Below, in pieces: positions 35,739-48,651 of a DNA stretch of 64,000 nucleotides (its first letter is position 1; every line of letters starts with the position of its first letter). The stretch lies in NCBI GenBank assembly GCA_028455995.1, contig JABELC010000013.1, positions 558,001 to 622,000 of the forward strand, written 5' to 3'. A program made the position numbers and the translations under genes. The notes below the pieces were generated by a model, which was given only the letters and a program-made list of their open reading frames with translations, was not told the DNA's origin and ran no database searches. The DNA comes from Scleromitrula shiraiana. Lineage: Eukaryota > Ascomycota > Leotiomycetes > Helotiales > Sclerotiniaceae.

Positions 35739-37519
35739 CTAGTGATCCAAGTTGATAATTGTTTTGGTCAAGTTTTCCAATTCGATCATTTTCTGTTTCA
35801 GGATTTGGATCCCCAGAGCGGAGGGCGATCTCTCCAAGATCCTAACGATCGTCTCTTCGACTTTCGCATATTCCTCTCGTTCGTAAGTCGAGTTGGATGT
35901 AGCCTTGACACATCTTATTGCAGCTTGACAGTCAAGGTACCTTACCTGTTCACACGAAAGATAGGGAAACTGGTTTGGTTGGTATCCGTACAAGTCTTCG
36001 AACGCTTGAGTGAGGACTTTCTTATGTTCTTTCGGAATTAAGCCCGTCTTGAACAGAGCTAAGTCGGCTTGCGAGTTAGCTATGTGTGCTGCAACGTTTC
36101 CATTGTCTCTCAGCTCTTGGTTTCGATGGCGCCGATTAATCTCTGCCAGTACGTCCCTTGATTGTTCAAGGAACCTCTGGCGAATTTCTACCCCTATCTC
36201 GACCAAAGGCTCTCGAAGAGAATTTTCTCGTGTGAGCTTGGTAATTCTCTCGGCAGCATATCTTAGTTCAATCTCTTGGCTCTTGCAGGTTTCCTCCAGC
36301 AGGTCATAAGCTTCTGTTGTTGCCAATAAGGTATCCTTGTAACAATCGCGGTCGATAAGGAGTCGTTGAGCTGCCAGGTTCCTTTATATTAACACTCGCT
36401 CTATATCCCCACTCTTCTTCTGGTGTCTAAGTTTTGAGAATTCATGGCTTTTTGTTGAATCGACCTGAATCGGGCAATCAATTGTGTTCTCGTCGTTATC
36501 AGCAAGCTTGCCCTTCTTTGCTTTCTTTGCTTTTGGTTTCATATTCTGTAACATCTGTTTGTGCTTGGAGGCTTCTTGGTCGAGTTTCTCAACCCGCGCC
36601 ACCACTTCAAAATAATCCTTCGAGTGGACTGCATCAACCATATCTAATCTCAGCCTCAACGAATTCTGATGTTTCTTTGCCATTGCCAACTTTTCGGACT
36701 CCATGCCGAGTTTCCAAGAAATTTCCTTGTTCTCCCAAACAGCAATTTGATGCATCTCGTCTACTTTATTCAATCGGGCCTCCATATCCTGGCGCTCTTC
36801 CACAGCCTCGGCAAGCTTCTGATTTAACTCATCGATTCCATTCCAGTGCTGCTCATTCAACTCATTGTACTGCTTAACAAATTGTGAAACGATGTGTTCT
36901 TTCATTGCTGCTATTTCCTGACGCAAAATCTCTTGCGTACATATCTGCAGTCTCGATGTCGAAATCCATATCAGTTAGTTCTTCATCTAGAAGGCCAAAC
37001 TTTTCTTCCACTCCATGGAACAATGTTTCGGCTTGGTGGCGTATTGTGTCTTCCATTGCTTTTGATGAACCATGAGCACGAATTGCGTTTCCAGCTAGAT
37101 CTGGAGCGATATTTTCCACTGGTGGAGTTCTGTAATTACAGTCTCTGCCAGTGGTGGCCAAGTGGTTAGACTTCATGCTAGAGACTTCATCGCCGAGCTG
37201 TGCAGCCGATTCCAAAAGCTGCTGTGAAGTGTTTGGATCAGAATGATTTGAATCTATTCTTGTAAGTGATTGTAAGATAAATCTTGAATTGAAAACTTAC
37301 CCGCTGTCGATGCTTCAATATCATGTCCTACAGTCTTGGGATCCAACCCCTTCCTGCCACTAGCTAAGCTATCTACAACATCATCTGGAATTATCAAATG
37401 CCATCAGCGTTTCCCTTGTATAAAATATCAATCAACTAACATTTAACTGCATCAACGCCATTATTGGAGTCTACGTTCTCAGCAGTCGATGGCTGCTCGG
37501 TCCTTGCCATCATTACCAT
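35739..37519 (-). pseudogene. Coiled-coil/GNxAAH family gene A (interrupted)
   Basis: Not a family I can name. Exons 37,519-37,441 and 37,384-37,301 and an exon from 37,253 join in frame through GTTAGT and GTAAGT introns, opening MVMMARTEQPSTAEN. A shift of frame near 36,935 is needed to enter the next coiled-coil stretch (RQEIAAMKEHIVSQF onward), and no intron of suitable length fits. An in-frame TAA at 36,384-36,386 follows DIERVLI, and coding continues unchanged beyond it. A weak 60-nt GTGTTA..ACAAG intron could remove it. The C-terminal 150 residues hold EPLVEIGVEIRQRFLEQ and the signature GNVAAHIANSQADLALF, shared with genes B and D and, more distantly, C and E. Two lesions make a pseudogene likely, but transcripts are needed. 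The coiled coil suggests an oligomeric, probably intracellular protein; function unknown. Confidence 0.55.
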
Positions 37520-38245
37520 GTCAATGATGGGAAATATCCTTGGTATATGTTTAGTGTGTGCAAAATAGTTGTATGCAATTCTCTTCCGCTCTGAAATGTA
37601 AGTTGATTCCTTAATTAAGCAAACAATCAACAGTACAAGAATTAAATGGCAAAATAAGTTCAACTTGGTACATTGAAGCTGACAAACAATAATAACATAA
37701 CTCCAAGGTATGTTGGAATTGAGGCCAAATGTTTTAATTTAGATATTATTACTTTGAGTGAATATTATCAGATACCATTTAAATTTGGCGATAAGTATCA
37801 AGCCAAACATATATTCTTTCAAATGAAAATGCACTTATGAGGTACGCGTATGAGATCCAATATTTTCAGCAATTTTTGAGTTGTTTTACATTTCTGCACT
37901 CCTCCAATACGAGTACAATACTGGGAACTCTAACAAACTATGCTGCACATCGTAATACATCTCTCTATCATAGCTATGTCGACACTGGACTTTGAAGAAT
38001 CCCTGAGCTTGGAGTCTTCAAATCCGTTCCCCCTCTTATAACACTTTCCCTCATAGTTAATCCTCAGGGCTCTCCATCATTAAACCTCAAAGACAGGAAC
38101 ATCTTATTCTGAATCAGAACCCTTGACATATATTCCTTCTTCTGATTGTTATCTCTCCCTTTACCGTGACCTTGCACACATCATTAATTTCCAGATACCA
38201 TGATATACACAACTTAACACTCATAGATTCTCAATTACAGCCACT
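37520..38245. other. Intergenic between coiled-coil genes A and B
   Basis: Promoter side of gene A and 3' side of gene B. AT-rich with short frames only; no other feature recognised. Confidence 0.4.
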
Positions 38246-41030
38246 TTATCTCCTGTTCCGGTCTAATTTCATTATTTTTTCATAATGGATATGTAGCTCT
38301 TTCAACCACACAGTAACTTGTTTATCTTCTTTGAAAGCTGCAATAGTGTCAGCTTTGTTGTAGCTATCTACTATTGAATTCATAATAGAATTTGCCGCGG
38401 ACACATGAGCGTCAAACACGAAGCCATAATCCTTTCCATCCACAACTTTGATACTGGCAGCGATATCTGACGATTTACGGCCCTTCTCTGGACATTTCTC
38501 GGCAAAGTTATGGTGATAGCGATACAGAGTGGTGTAGATCACACTGTCATAGTCACCATCGATATCAGATAGTAAATCCAACTTGAAAAGAGCTGCATCA
38601 GCTAGTCCATTACCTCCATGGCATGCGTCGTTTCCTTCTGTGATTATGTTGCGATCAGAGATTCCTCGCGTGTCGTCAGGGTAGAGCATAGTTTTGGCTT
38701 GCTCAAAGAATCGTTTTCGTACAGCTACTCCAACCTTAAAGAGAGGTTCTTTGGTGTCCCGTTCCTCTCTTAGTTTTCTTATCTCGACCTGAAGATCAGT
38801 AAGTTGCATATCAAAAGAGCGTGCGGATACCATTAGCTCTGCTGTGTGCCTCAAATTCGTCTTCTTGTGCCCATCTATATGCATTTCGTCTCTAACCGTT
38901 AGAATTGTGATTTTTTCGCGGGAGTTCTCTAGCATCTCTGATTGTCGCAATACTTTTAGCTTAAGTGTCCTAACCTCCGAATCCAACGTATCGATTCGAA
39001 GCTGAGAATCTGTTAGTTTGCGAACGGTTTCTGTCTCTTCTTTTCTCGACAATGCAAGTTCTCTCTGTCACAAAGTGGTATATATAGAGACTCTAGCATC
39101 ACGCGAAAGTCGTTCGACTTTTGTGTGACACTCTCCGAACTTTTTCCAATTCCTTGTTTCTGTCCGTCTTCAAATTTCCGTTCTCGAACTTCAGGCTTTT
39201 GCATTTTTTGAGACTCCTCGAGGGCTTTCTTGTGATCAGATTCTAGAGCATTGATAGTTTCCTGCTGCCCAGTCTTTAAAGTAAGAACGGCCTGTTTGCA
39301 ATTGTATTCTAGTCTCTCCACATCGCGCTCCATTCTTTGAAACGTCGTTTTCAAAGCTTCGTGTGGTTCAAAATGGTGTTGATTCATCTTCTTGTGAAAG
39401 TATGATAAATATTTCCACTCGATCGACTCTGATGCCTTCCAGTCTTCTAAATCTCTGAATTTAGAATCAATCCGACTATTTTGTCGGTCATTGGACGGTT
39501 TTGAATTGGAATTCTCTGGCAAATGATACTCAGTCGCCATCGCCAAGGCTTGACCACCCAGATCCTTGCCTTCAAGATCTTTGTATTTGTCTCCAGCTAA
39601 TTTAATAGTTTCATGATCTCTCATTTGAAGTTGCTTGAGTTTTCGCTAGAAATCGTTGGACAGTTGAGGATGTCCTCCGTATTCGAGGGCGAACCAGAGA
39701 AAGCATGCTCTGAAGGTCGATCTTCGGCAGCAGGCGCGGAATTTTGGTTCTCTGGTTCATCTTGCGTGCCATTCGAGGTCCTATTCTTCTTCGGTTTTCT
39801 GCGCTTTTTCTTTGCTTTTGCAGCAGTTTCGCTTTCCAGAGTAGCGGAGACTAATGTGGATTCCACGGTTTGTTGTTTGGCTTCGGAATCTTGTGTGACA
39901 TCAACCGCATCTGCTTCCGAAACACGTTTGTTGTTACTATCAATTTTCCGTCCAGATTCCGCGTCCTCCAACTGTTGTATGTGAACAACCCCTTTAACAA
40001 CAAGCTTTGACTGTTCACTCCTCTTCTCCAACGTTTATAATATAAGAGAAGCTTCATCAGTTATTGGGCTGACCTTAAAGGTCTCCACAGTTGGGTCTTG
40101 AGATTCATTCTGCAGGGCGACATGTATCACTCCTGCCGGCGTCGCAAAATTGTCGCATATTACTCCTCCAGTACCAAGTGTTTGGCTACAGGTGGAGGAA
40201 GAAGGTTGATTCTTACAAATTAGCAATATTGCCCGTGCCAGGGTGTCGCCAACAAACATTTGTCTGTTTATGGCATCGCGAAATTTTCGTAGTTCGTTAT
40301 TCATCTCCAATACTATCATGGATAATTTTGCATTCCTAGATACTATAAGACAAATTAGATTGAATTCGAAACTAAATTTATAGAAACAGCTCTTACCTTC
40401 TTCTATAACTGATCTTCCTCCAACAGCATCATCTATATTAAGTCGCAGGGCTGCACGATCTAGCTCTTTTCCCCCCACATCAGCAACGGCCAATGTTGCA
40501 GATACAACATCATTCACTTTCGCAATCCAGTCTGCAGTACTATTTGCACCTTGTACTTCTGTCTTCTCTTCGATAAAGTTGCAAGGCAGGGAAGTTTGGA
40601 GAGTAGCAGTAGTCTCATTGACTTCCAGGATCTCATCTATACCAAACTGCTCAATGTGATTTTCGCCATCCGATTTTGCGCTCGGGCGAACTTTTGGAGC
40701 AGTTGAAATGTCATTTAGATGCGAACACTCTTTCACAACTGAAACAGGTTGGATTTTGTTGTTTGCGGTGCTTTGTAGATTTTCGATTCCTGCCAACTGT
40801 GCTTCGAGTGATGAATGTTCCGACACTGACGAGGAACTATCACCAGTTGAATCATCGTAGACATTGGGGTTTGAGCGAGCGATAATTTCTAAAGACTGCA
40901 TGTCTGCAATCCGAACGTGGTTATCAGCCAAAGGAAAGTCATCGTCTTTGCGCTCGACTTTTTGATTCTCAAAGGTATTTACGTTCGGAGTTTCGACTGC
41001 TTCGGATGTAATATAATCGAATACATCCAT
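38246..41030 (-). pseudogene. Coiled-coil/GNxAAH family gene B (interrupted)
   Basis: The largest member, with about 900 codons in total. It opens MDVFDYITSEAVETPN at 41,030. A 54-nt intron (GTAAGA..ATAG) lies near 40,395-40,342. An in-frame TAA at 40,035-40,037 follows DEASLIL and coding resumes with TLEKRSEQSK. A 48-nt GTCAGC..GGAG intron might remove this stop. A basic patch KAKKKRRKPKKNR resembles KPKAKKAKKGK in gene A. A frame change near 39,620-39,650 is unresolved. A junction near 39,070 can be spliced as a very short 38-nt intron. The C-terminal region has EPLFKVGVAVRKRFFEQ and GNDACHGGNGLADAALF, aligned with gene A. No known domain identified; function unknown. Confidence 0.5.
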
Positions 41031-41436
41031 TGTAAGGCGCGCAGCAGTAATAGATTGAAAGAATGGTCAGGGTAATTGATAAGGTGTAATGTAATCCAAC
41101 TGAAGGTAAACGATTGTGTTCATGCAATTTCTGTTTCGGAAGCTTTGAGTGTGAACAAATTCTTGGTTACTGAAAATTGAAATTTTGATGATCAATTGGA
41201 CAATGCACGAAGGAGTAAATAGGAAAAAGAAGAAAAGAGGAAAATTTAAATGAGATGAAAACAACACAAACTTCACTTTTGAATTAGAGATTTCATTTTA
41301 TTAATGAAGTTATCAAGTCCAGCTACTAGGCCTAGCTACCAATTAACCTAGAAAAGAACTCCTTATGAATTTAGAGTTTGTGCAAACTCCTGATCAACCT
41401 ATTAACTCCTGCAAACTGCCATAGAACATGAAACTC
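41031..41436. other. Intergenic, promoter side of gene B
   Basis: AT-rich stretch between gene B and the aldo-keto reductase, both on the minus strand. Nothing else is supported. Confidence 0.4.
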
Positions 41437-42742
41437 TCACAAGGTATTTGTAACAGCTTGAACGAGAGCACCATCTTTGCCTTGATCAAGACCATCCAAC
41501 TTTTCCATCTCATCTTCGGACAATTCGAAATCGAAGACGTCAGCGTTCTCGATGATTCTAGAAGGTGTCTCGCTCTTTGGCAAAGGTACCCATCCCTTCT
41601 GTAGACAGTATTTCACGAGAATCTGAGCCGTAGATTTGTTGTGATTCTTGGCAATGGCACTAAGAGTTGGATCATTACCCTTCTGGTTTCTTACCAAAGG
41701 GCAATATGCCTCAACAATGATACCGTTTTTTTGGCAGAAGGATACAACATCTCGTTGTTGACAGAACGGATGTAACTAATAAAAAGGTTAGAGCTTTAAA
41801 ACATCTGAATAGCGTAGATGGTCGGCATACCTCAATCTGATTGACGTGGGGTGGGTAGGTCTTAACTCCAAACGTCTTCAGCTCTTCAATATGCCCGATT
41901 CCCCAGTTAGATACCCCGATTGCCCGTACCTTTCCCTCATCTAGAAGTCTTTCCAGTGCAAGATACATTTCTTTTCTCTTCTCAGAACCAGCATTTGGTG
42001 AATGGATCAAAAAGAGGTCAACGTATCCATTCTCACCATCGATCGCCCGAATACTATCCAAGCATTGTTGGTAGGACTTTTCGATAGATCCACCTGGGGA
42101 AAGAATCTTTGTGGTAATGAACAAGTCACTACGTTTCAGGCCGGATTCTTTAATAGCCCTACCAATCTCTTGCTCGTTCTCATAGTATCTGATTCTGTCA
42201 GCTGAATTCTGGAATTGTATTTCGGGATTAGAAAGTTGCAACATTGTGAATTTCAACTTTCAAAACAAATAGTTACAACAGTATAATGTTATTTAACCCT
42301 GAGATTTAACAATGAGAATATTAAAGTCTTCAATTCAAGACCAAAAAATTAGAATTTGATGTTATTTGACTCAAAGTTATACAATAACAGTATTGTAACA
42401 TTCGACTTGAAGTTAATCAGTTTCATGTTATGATTATACAAATGTAATTGAACAATAATAATACTTTCATTGTCCAATGTGCAGATATTGAATGGATGAG
42501 TACTATTGGAGAATGGAGATGACTTCGAATCTTCAAATTGAAATTTAAACGCAACAAAATATAACCAAGAATGTAAGTAGATTAACTTACTGAGCAGTAT
42601 CGATATGCTTATATCCCGCCTTCAATGCAACGACACTTGCATCCATGCATTTTTGGCCATGGGATTGATAGACCCCAAATCCCAATTGTGGGATTTTGAC
42701 CGAAGAGTTTGGAAGGGGGAGTGTGGTGCTGATGGACGACAT
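41437..42742 (-). CDS. Aldo-keto reductase
   Basis: Predicted 284-residue NAD(P)H-dependent carbonyl reductase of the AKR superfamily (AKR3/AKR5-like size). Exons 42,742-42,591, 42,194-41,831 and 41,775-41,437 join in frame. The start follows TTGGGATTTGGGG-type N-terminal coding: PQLGFGVYQSHG. The catalytic tetrad is present: Asp48 in HIDTA, Tyr55 in YYENE, Lys80 in FITTKI and His115 in LIHSP. GVSNWG and the C-terminal PLPKSETPSRIIENADVF cofactor-binding segment are also typical. The first intron (396 bp) is much longer than others in the window. It lies inside an otherwise lineage-specific island and, unlike its neighbours, is intact. Substrate unknown. Confidence 0.9.
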
Positions 42743-44326
42743 TTTTGGTAATGAATGATTGATTGATTGAAATTGAACGAGTGTTTTTGAGAGAATTGGA
42801 AATTGATGTTATGTTCAATGTATGCTACAGAAAGAGAACGGGCAGGTACGAATTATCTCTACACTATAGAAAACTCGCTAAGAGCTTTAGGTTCTACTTC
42901 GCTTAGTTCTAGAGCCCTTAGGATTCATGACATCAGGACTAGCGACTAGAGCTAAGCATGTTAGCACTGCGCCGTTGGCGGCCCCTAACGGAAACTAGGA
43001 CATATCTAAAGTCATTCGTGCTTGACTAACAGAAAACATGTGACATGAAGACTTTTGATCATAAACGGTTGTCTTTAGGTCTCTATAGCATATAGATTTA
43101 ATTAACTTTAACGGGTGTTTTCACGTGAACGAGAGAGAGACCTTCAATTGAATCACGTGAATAATTCTTCAGTCATGTGTTTTGGCTTGGAGATGAATAT
43201 CCGGCATTTTTAATGATCCGTGCTAGTATACCCCACCAAGCATGTTACAATTGAGATGAACGAGCTTCTCAAAAATGTTTGGTCAAAATGCGAGGCGAGT
43301 TTTCCTCAAGATTTTGTGGCTGCAGGAGCTGAGCTGGGTGAAATTGGACGATGTCTCAAAATAGATCTTCTTAAGTTTATTGGTCCGTTTAAGGCTGATT
43401 ATGCACAGATGGTGTGTACAGTTTTTATTTCGATACGCAGAAAATTATGATTTCCACGACTACGGCGCGACCTTCAATAATACCACGTGGTATGTGTGTG
43501 GAATGTGTAGGTGTGACCATGGGTCCGGATCTTTGTGGCTTTCTGGGCAACCCCCTTTTCGACCAGGTGGTGGGTCAATTTATTGTTGTTCACAGCTTGG
43601 CATTAATACCCGGCAAGATGCTGTATTTAGGTTCTTAAAACTTCATGTATCGTTTAGGCAGCGAAGTTTTGAATCGATATCGTATGTTGGCAATTGCGAA
43701 CGAAAGGAATGTCAAAACTCCTCTGTCGTAACAGAGTTGAAGACAATGAGGCGAAAATGAAACTGGGGATGTTGGAATATTTGACGCAAGAGGATTGGGT
43801 ACGATTGCGAAATCGTTTCTTAAAACTTTTCATAACTCCTACACTTGGCGGGTATATTGGAATGTATGCTTCACAGCGGACATTCCCTCCCGCGTCCACA
43901 GCGTCTGTCATCTTTTTTGAGCCGCATCCCTGCGATAATAGTAATAACACAAACTCAGCCTCCAGCCATAAAGAAAGTTGCTTATTTGGATGCCTCAAGT
44001 TACCCTTGCGGATAGGTACTTGGCATTCGTTCTCGTTCCCTCACAAGGTTTGGGAATATTGCTTTCCAAGACCCCTTATCTTAGGCCTCATGTGCCAAAT
44101 ATGGGGAGACCTATCTCGATGTCTTTCCTTGTTAATATGGGCTGCTTCCCCTCAAAAAGTGAAAGGATTTAATTGATTACTTGCGCAACGGTCACTTCTA
44201 CTACTAAGCCAATACATATATCTCATGATCTTTGTACTCATAGTGAGCTTTTCCGGTTGAGATCTTGTGAACTCACAATCAACACTTCTTTACAAAGACA
44301 TACTTTCATACAGAAAGCCAAAACAA
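42743..44326. other. Gene-poor stretch with possible degraded coding remnants
   Basis: The first 450 bases should contain the aldo-keto reductase promoter. From about 43,257 to 44,172 several short + strand frames in different phases look protein-like (MNELLKNVWSKCEASFPQDF at 43,257; GPDLCGFLGNPLFDQVVGQF near 43,530; EDWVRLRNRFLKLF near 43,790; LRPHVPNMGRPISMSFLVNM near 44,090). I could not join them by splicing into one product or name a family. They may be a decayed gene or chance. Confidence 0.35.
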
Positions 44327-46696
44327 ATGTCGACTTCCGTTGATATCAACCATCAATTCGATGGCAGCAGGCATTGGTTCAAGCTATATCGTTATAGGAA
44401 TCCCACGCTACAGGACATAGAGAAAGCCGGCCTGGGGCCTCTTCCTCCAGTTCCGACCTATTTTCATCGGGATGTCTTGCATCGCGAGACATGGCGACCC
44501 CGCGATCTACTCAGATATATCTCACCTACATATGGAAAATCATACCACATGCTTGTCCAAGCAGCCAATGGTCCAAATTTACAACCCCAAGGAGAATGGA
44601 GACGACTCAAGGTAGCGGGGAATGCGCCAACGCTTCTCAGAGTCTCGTCATGGGCTATTGGAAACGAACATAGCTCGGGTGAGAGTATTGCTTTGGCCGT
44701 TGGACGATCAATCCTCGTTCTTCCTATTATTATATTTATCGTTTCGTGGCCCACAGGTCTAAATGGTGCCTATCTACCCAAATATAAATCCTTTCCAGGC
44801 CGATGTTATGAGTACCCGAAGCATACAATAAATCGTTTAGATGCGGCCCCAGATGCATCGGACTATGTAAAAGGCGTTCGGAAAGATGACTCGGATAAAA
44901 TGTACAAAATCAGTGGCAACCAAGAGCGACTACTCAGACCTCGCGCGTTGGTCGTGTTTCGAAATAATGAGTGGCAAGTTGTTGAAGATGGCAGCTTTTC
45001 TGGCCCATACATATTCATTAGTTTCGCGGCCGCTCAATATCAAAAACCTGCCCCTACGGCCGAGAATCCATCAAAAACTGTGCTGGATACAGATGCAATC
45101 GATAGAAGAGCGAGGAAACTTACAAAGCACCATGGAATGGAAGCATACTGGGCAGATTTTCATGTAAGAAACGCCGTTAACATATAGTATATGATGAATT
45201 TGCTAACAATATAATAGTGCAGAGCAGAACTTCAACCTGAAGCGACTGATGATGTTCATCGTTTCTGTGATGTCACTCGCGGAGCTCAGCTAGTATGTGT
45301 TGTATTGCCAGATTCTTCACCACAAGCACTAGTGTTCTTCGGCCAGAGACTTTGGTGTCTACCCGAAATCTTACTTGCACGAGACCACAAAGCCCGTCTC
45401 TGCACGCCCAATATTCAAAATAGAGATGCAGTTGATAACATAGAGGTCGTCGATATTATGGAGTTTACACATCGATCATGGGCAAGAAAACTTGCGATGG
45501 ATAACAGTATCATTGGTGACGGCAATGACGAGATATTCCGGTTACTTGCCGAACATTTCACCGGCTCATTGACACTAAGTCGACTTGAACTCATTCAGTA
45601 TGGCCTTTCGGCTCTCAAATCACGCGAGTTCACAGAGTTTCAACGAGGAGATATCGCGTATGCGCTTATGACATTACTAACCAAGCGTCCCCGCATGGAT
45701 CCCACCGACACAGAGGAACAAGCCCTTGCTCGTCTCTCCTTGGCCAACGATAGTGATCAAATAGTCGAACGTATGGCATGCATGGATGCCGTGCGTATAC
45801 CTGGAAAGCCTGGTTGGTTCAATCTCACTGATGATTTAGGCGCCAACATTTGGGATATTGAGCCGCTCTGCCAAGTTGCAGGTGTGTGCCAAGACAGCTC
45901 ACTCATCATTGATGGCGCTCATGGTATATCTATCCGATGGAAAGATATTCCTAGAATTCATACAGGGGTCAGGGCAACATGGAAGAAGTTATGGGCCGAG
46001 TTTGCGCTGAGATCCGGCCCATTTTGGTTTTTTCTCGGCATTGCTTTTGCCGGAGCTCGACGATCTTATACGGGAGTTGGAGTATTGTTTCTGATTGTAG
46101 GTTTGATATTGTTGCTCACATCGCCATTATCTATCCAGACTCTGTACGGTGGTAAAGTTTGTGAGTATTTCCTTGGCCTACTGCTTGCTGTCCTTGATGC
46201 GATACTAACGTAAGGGATAGGGGGAGCTTCACCCTGGCTTATCGGATTCGAAGGAACACTTCCGCTTGAGGAAATCGAACATCTCACATTTGGCAATTCA
46301 ATTGGCCGTTTCACGTATACACCCAGTAGTGGACCTTACTGTAGAGGTCGACCGAACGAGAGAATTGGTGCGGAACCTCTGGTTAATATTGCTGATATGC
46401 CACCTGGACATCGAATTTTCACACTTATTGATACTGTTAGTATATCTTTCGCTACTTTTTAATACATGGATAAGACTAATAGCATGAAACTATAGGGTAC
46501 AATGACAGTAACAGTATTCTCGGCAGAACGTCCACCATCTGTGGCATTGATCGCGGGTAAAGAAGGAGGGATGTTGCGAACGATACTTTGCTCGTATGAA
46601 AGATCAACTAACGCACTGGTAAAGGAGTGCGTGTTGAGAATGGAAACACCTTTGTGGGATAACAGTGATGTCATGAGTTGGGTCAAGCTTACTTAA
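44327..46696 (+). CDS. HET-like fungal membrane protein
   Basis: Predicted 731 residues from exons 44,327-45,163, 45,218-46,160, 46,221-46,435 and 46,496-46,696, all joined in frame. The ATG at 44,327 (AACAAATGTC) is preferred; the frame is open 60 bases upstream but without an ATG there. The central part, FISFAAAQYQ, then EAYWADFHCRAELQPEATDDVHRFCDVTRGAQ and RLWCLPEILLA (quoted here as separate fragments of one continuous region), recalls the layout of the fungal HET domain: core strand, W-x-D segment, then a WxLPE-like motif. The match is loose. One hydrophobic span lies near 127-145, and two more near 548-585 (FWFFLGIAFAG; GVGVLFLIVGLILLLTS). It is probably membrane-bound. A role in heterokaryon incompatibility or stress recognition is inference from the weak resemblance. 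It is intact, unlike the neighbouring family genes. Confidence 0.6.
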
Positions 46697-47622
46697 TTTA
46701 TCTTAATAATGTATGGATGATCGTATTTATGATGGCAAATAGGTGCGGGTAATATTGGGTGTAATGGCTATGGAGTGCTGGGATTTAAAGATGTTACTCA
46801 TGATACCTCTCTGGTTTGTAATTGTTTGCCAGTTCTTAGTTCTTTGAACTATCGAGTTATGTTGTTGATAGATTAATGCAAAGGTTTTTCAGACTAGTTG
46901 CATATGTTGTTTCCTAGATTACAAGTCCTTCATGTAGAAACAGTACAACTTTGAGAGTAAGTACAGTGCGAATACTTTAAGAGGAGGAAGAAGCTGAAAT
47001 CCGAGCCCTGATCCTACCTGGGTAGGCATAAAGCAAAGCAGCGCACTTGATTAGATAAGTCAATAACGCTAATCTCGCTTCGATTAGTGTGTCTAATCAA
47101 CCTTGGATCTCAATAAGTAATTTCAACGTTTTCTCGTTATATGAGACCTATTGGAGTATTGCGTACCTAGGTATGCAATTCAGTATCATTGAATATATCA
47201 CATAACATTTTATTCTTAATAACATCTATCTATTTTTATATTTTTGTAATAACATTCAATTGTCTGGCCCTTCATGTGTCTTTGTCTGTAGCTTGTTGCC
47301 TGCAATAAAGAAACATCTGTTTGTTTTGTCGGATCCTTCTGCACGAGTTCTTGATTCTTTGAAAGTTATCACAGAGACAGACGTTCATTTAATACAATCC
47401 TTTGATTGTCATCTACCGCATTTGTTCTTTCATTTAGACAAAAGGATTGTAAAAAAAACTGGGCGCGCAAGGGAACAAACGCCACCTCGAACAAGATTAA
47501 ACACGTCATACGAATCCCATATATAGTTTGGCCAATATTTCAAAGCTTTTTGATAGAAACCCTTTTCATCAACACAATAACCTACAGATACATAGTCCAC
47601 CAAATTCATTGTGCAGCCCATC
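46697..47622. other. Intergenic region
   Basis: 3' region of the HET-like gene and upstream region of the 2EXR pair. The frames of 60-96 codons here overlap in several phases and lack motifs. Nothing else supported. Confidence 0.4.
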
Positions 47623-48294
47623 ATGTCTCAATCCCCCGAAGAGGCCAAGCTTATTGGACGGCAACTTGCTGGCAAGTCGTCCGACACCTCCTCTGAACTC
47701 AAATCTCTATTCCCAAGGTTCCAAGAATTACTCACAGAGATTAGACTTAAGATCTGGGGTTATGAAAACCACTAGCCGCGTCGAATCGAGCTAACTGACA
47801 ATAAATTCAAGGTGCCATCCCCTTCAACGTTGTTGGTGAATTTTGAGAGTCGTGAGCAAGCTTTAAAGGACTTCAGTCTTCTTTTCAATGGCAAAGATCT
47901 TGTTGGTGGCACGCACTTCGCGTGTTTCAACCCTGAAGTTGATACTATATTTATTTCCGACATCAACCGCGTCACCCTTCCCCTCCCTAAACTGATTCTT
48001 GGTCCTCTTTCAGATTTTGCCAGTGTGGCTCCACAGGAAGAGTGCGACTCTGTCAAGTCTATCGAAGTTAATGAAGGTTGTGGAAGATGGCAATAGATTG
48101 CTGCAAATTTTCGTTTCTTGGACAAAATTTTCATCCGATGTTCTGAATCGGCATATGACTCTTGGCCAACAGAGCTTGCACGCTTCTGTGCAGAGGATTT
48201 CTACGCCACGAGATTTAATGCGAAGTGTTACACCAAGAGCCCGGAGATTATTATAAAGCCAGCACCCTGGAGTGGAAAGTGTTGGCTGAAGTAG
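47623..48294 (+). pseudogene. Broken 2EXR-domain gene (two in-frame TAG)
   Basis: A single frame of 223 codons from ATG 47,623 to a TAG at 48,292 is interrupted only by TAG at 47,773-47,775 and 48,094-48,096. It aligns with the intact neighbour at 48,652. FPRFQELLTEIRLKIW matches FPQLPREIRDLVW; LLVNFESREQAL matches IFQVCRESRKVA; ACFNPEVDTIFIS matches VYFNPAIDIIRI; and FRFLDKIFIR matches FKNLDRFVIC. Coding similarity continues past both stops in one frame, so these are point lesions, not introns. Each TAG is one transition from CAG or TGG. It arose by tandem duplication. The 2EXR domain is found in large fungal families of unknown role. Confidence 0.7.
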
Positions 48295-48651
48295 TCGGAT
48301 ATAAGTGGTTTTGTTTGGTTTCTCCTTTTGCCAATCATTTTTCTCCAGATATTTTTCATCAGTTGTAAAACCATGCATGATACAAATCCAATCAATCAAT
48401 GTGATACACGTTCTTAAATCCCCATCAGTTTTCCAGTTTTGTTCGGATATTGTTTCGTCAGTCGGAATCAAGATCTACAACGTGAACAATCCATTACAAA
48501 AGACTACTTAAGTTGATGATGACTATAGTGTCTGCTTCTATTTTATTCCATGCTATATTCACATACCATAGAACCACTCTACATGCAAGAAGAAACTTAT
48601 CAAAACCAATCCACAATCGATACCAATCACTTGCAGAGATCCTCTATCAAA

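Noticed and set aside
39061..39110. 38-nt intron in gene B as firm evidence of splicing
   Set aside because: The phases agree, but it is shorter than usual for fungi and has a weak donor, so I list the junction as uncertain.
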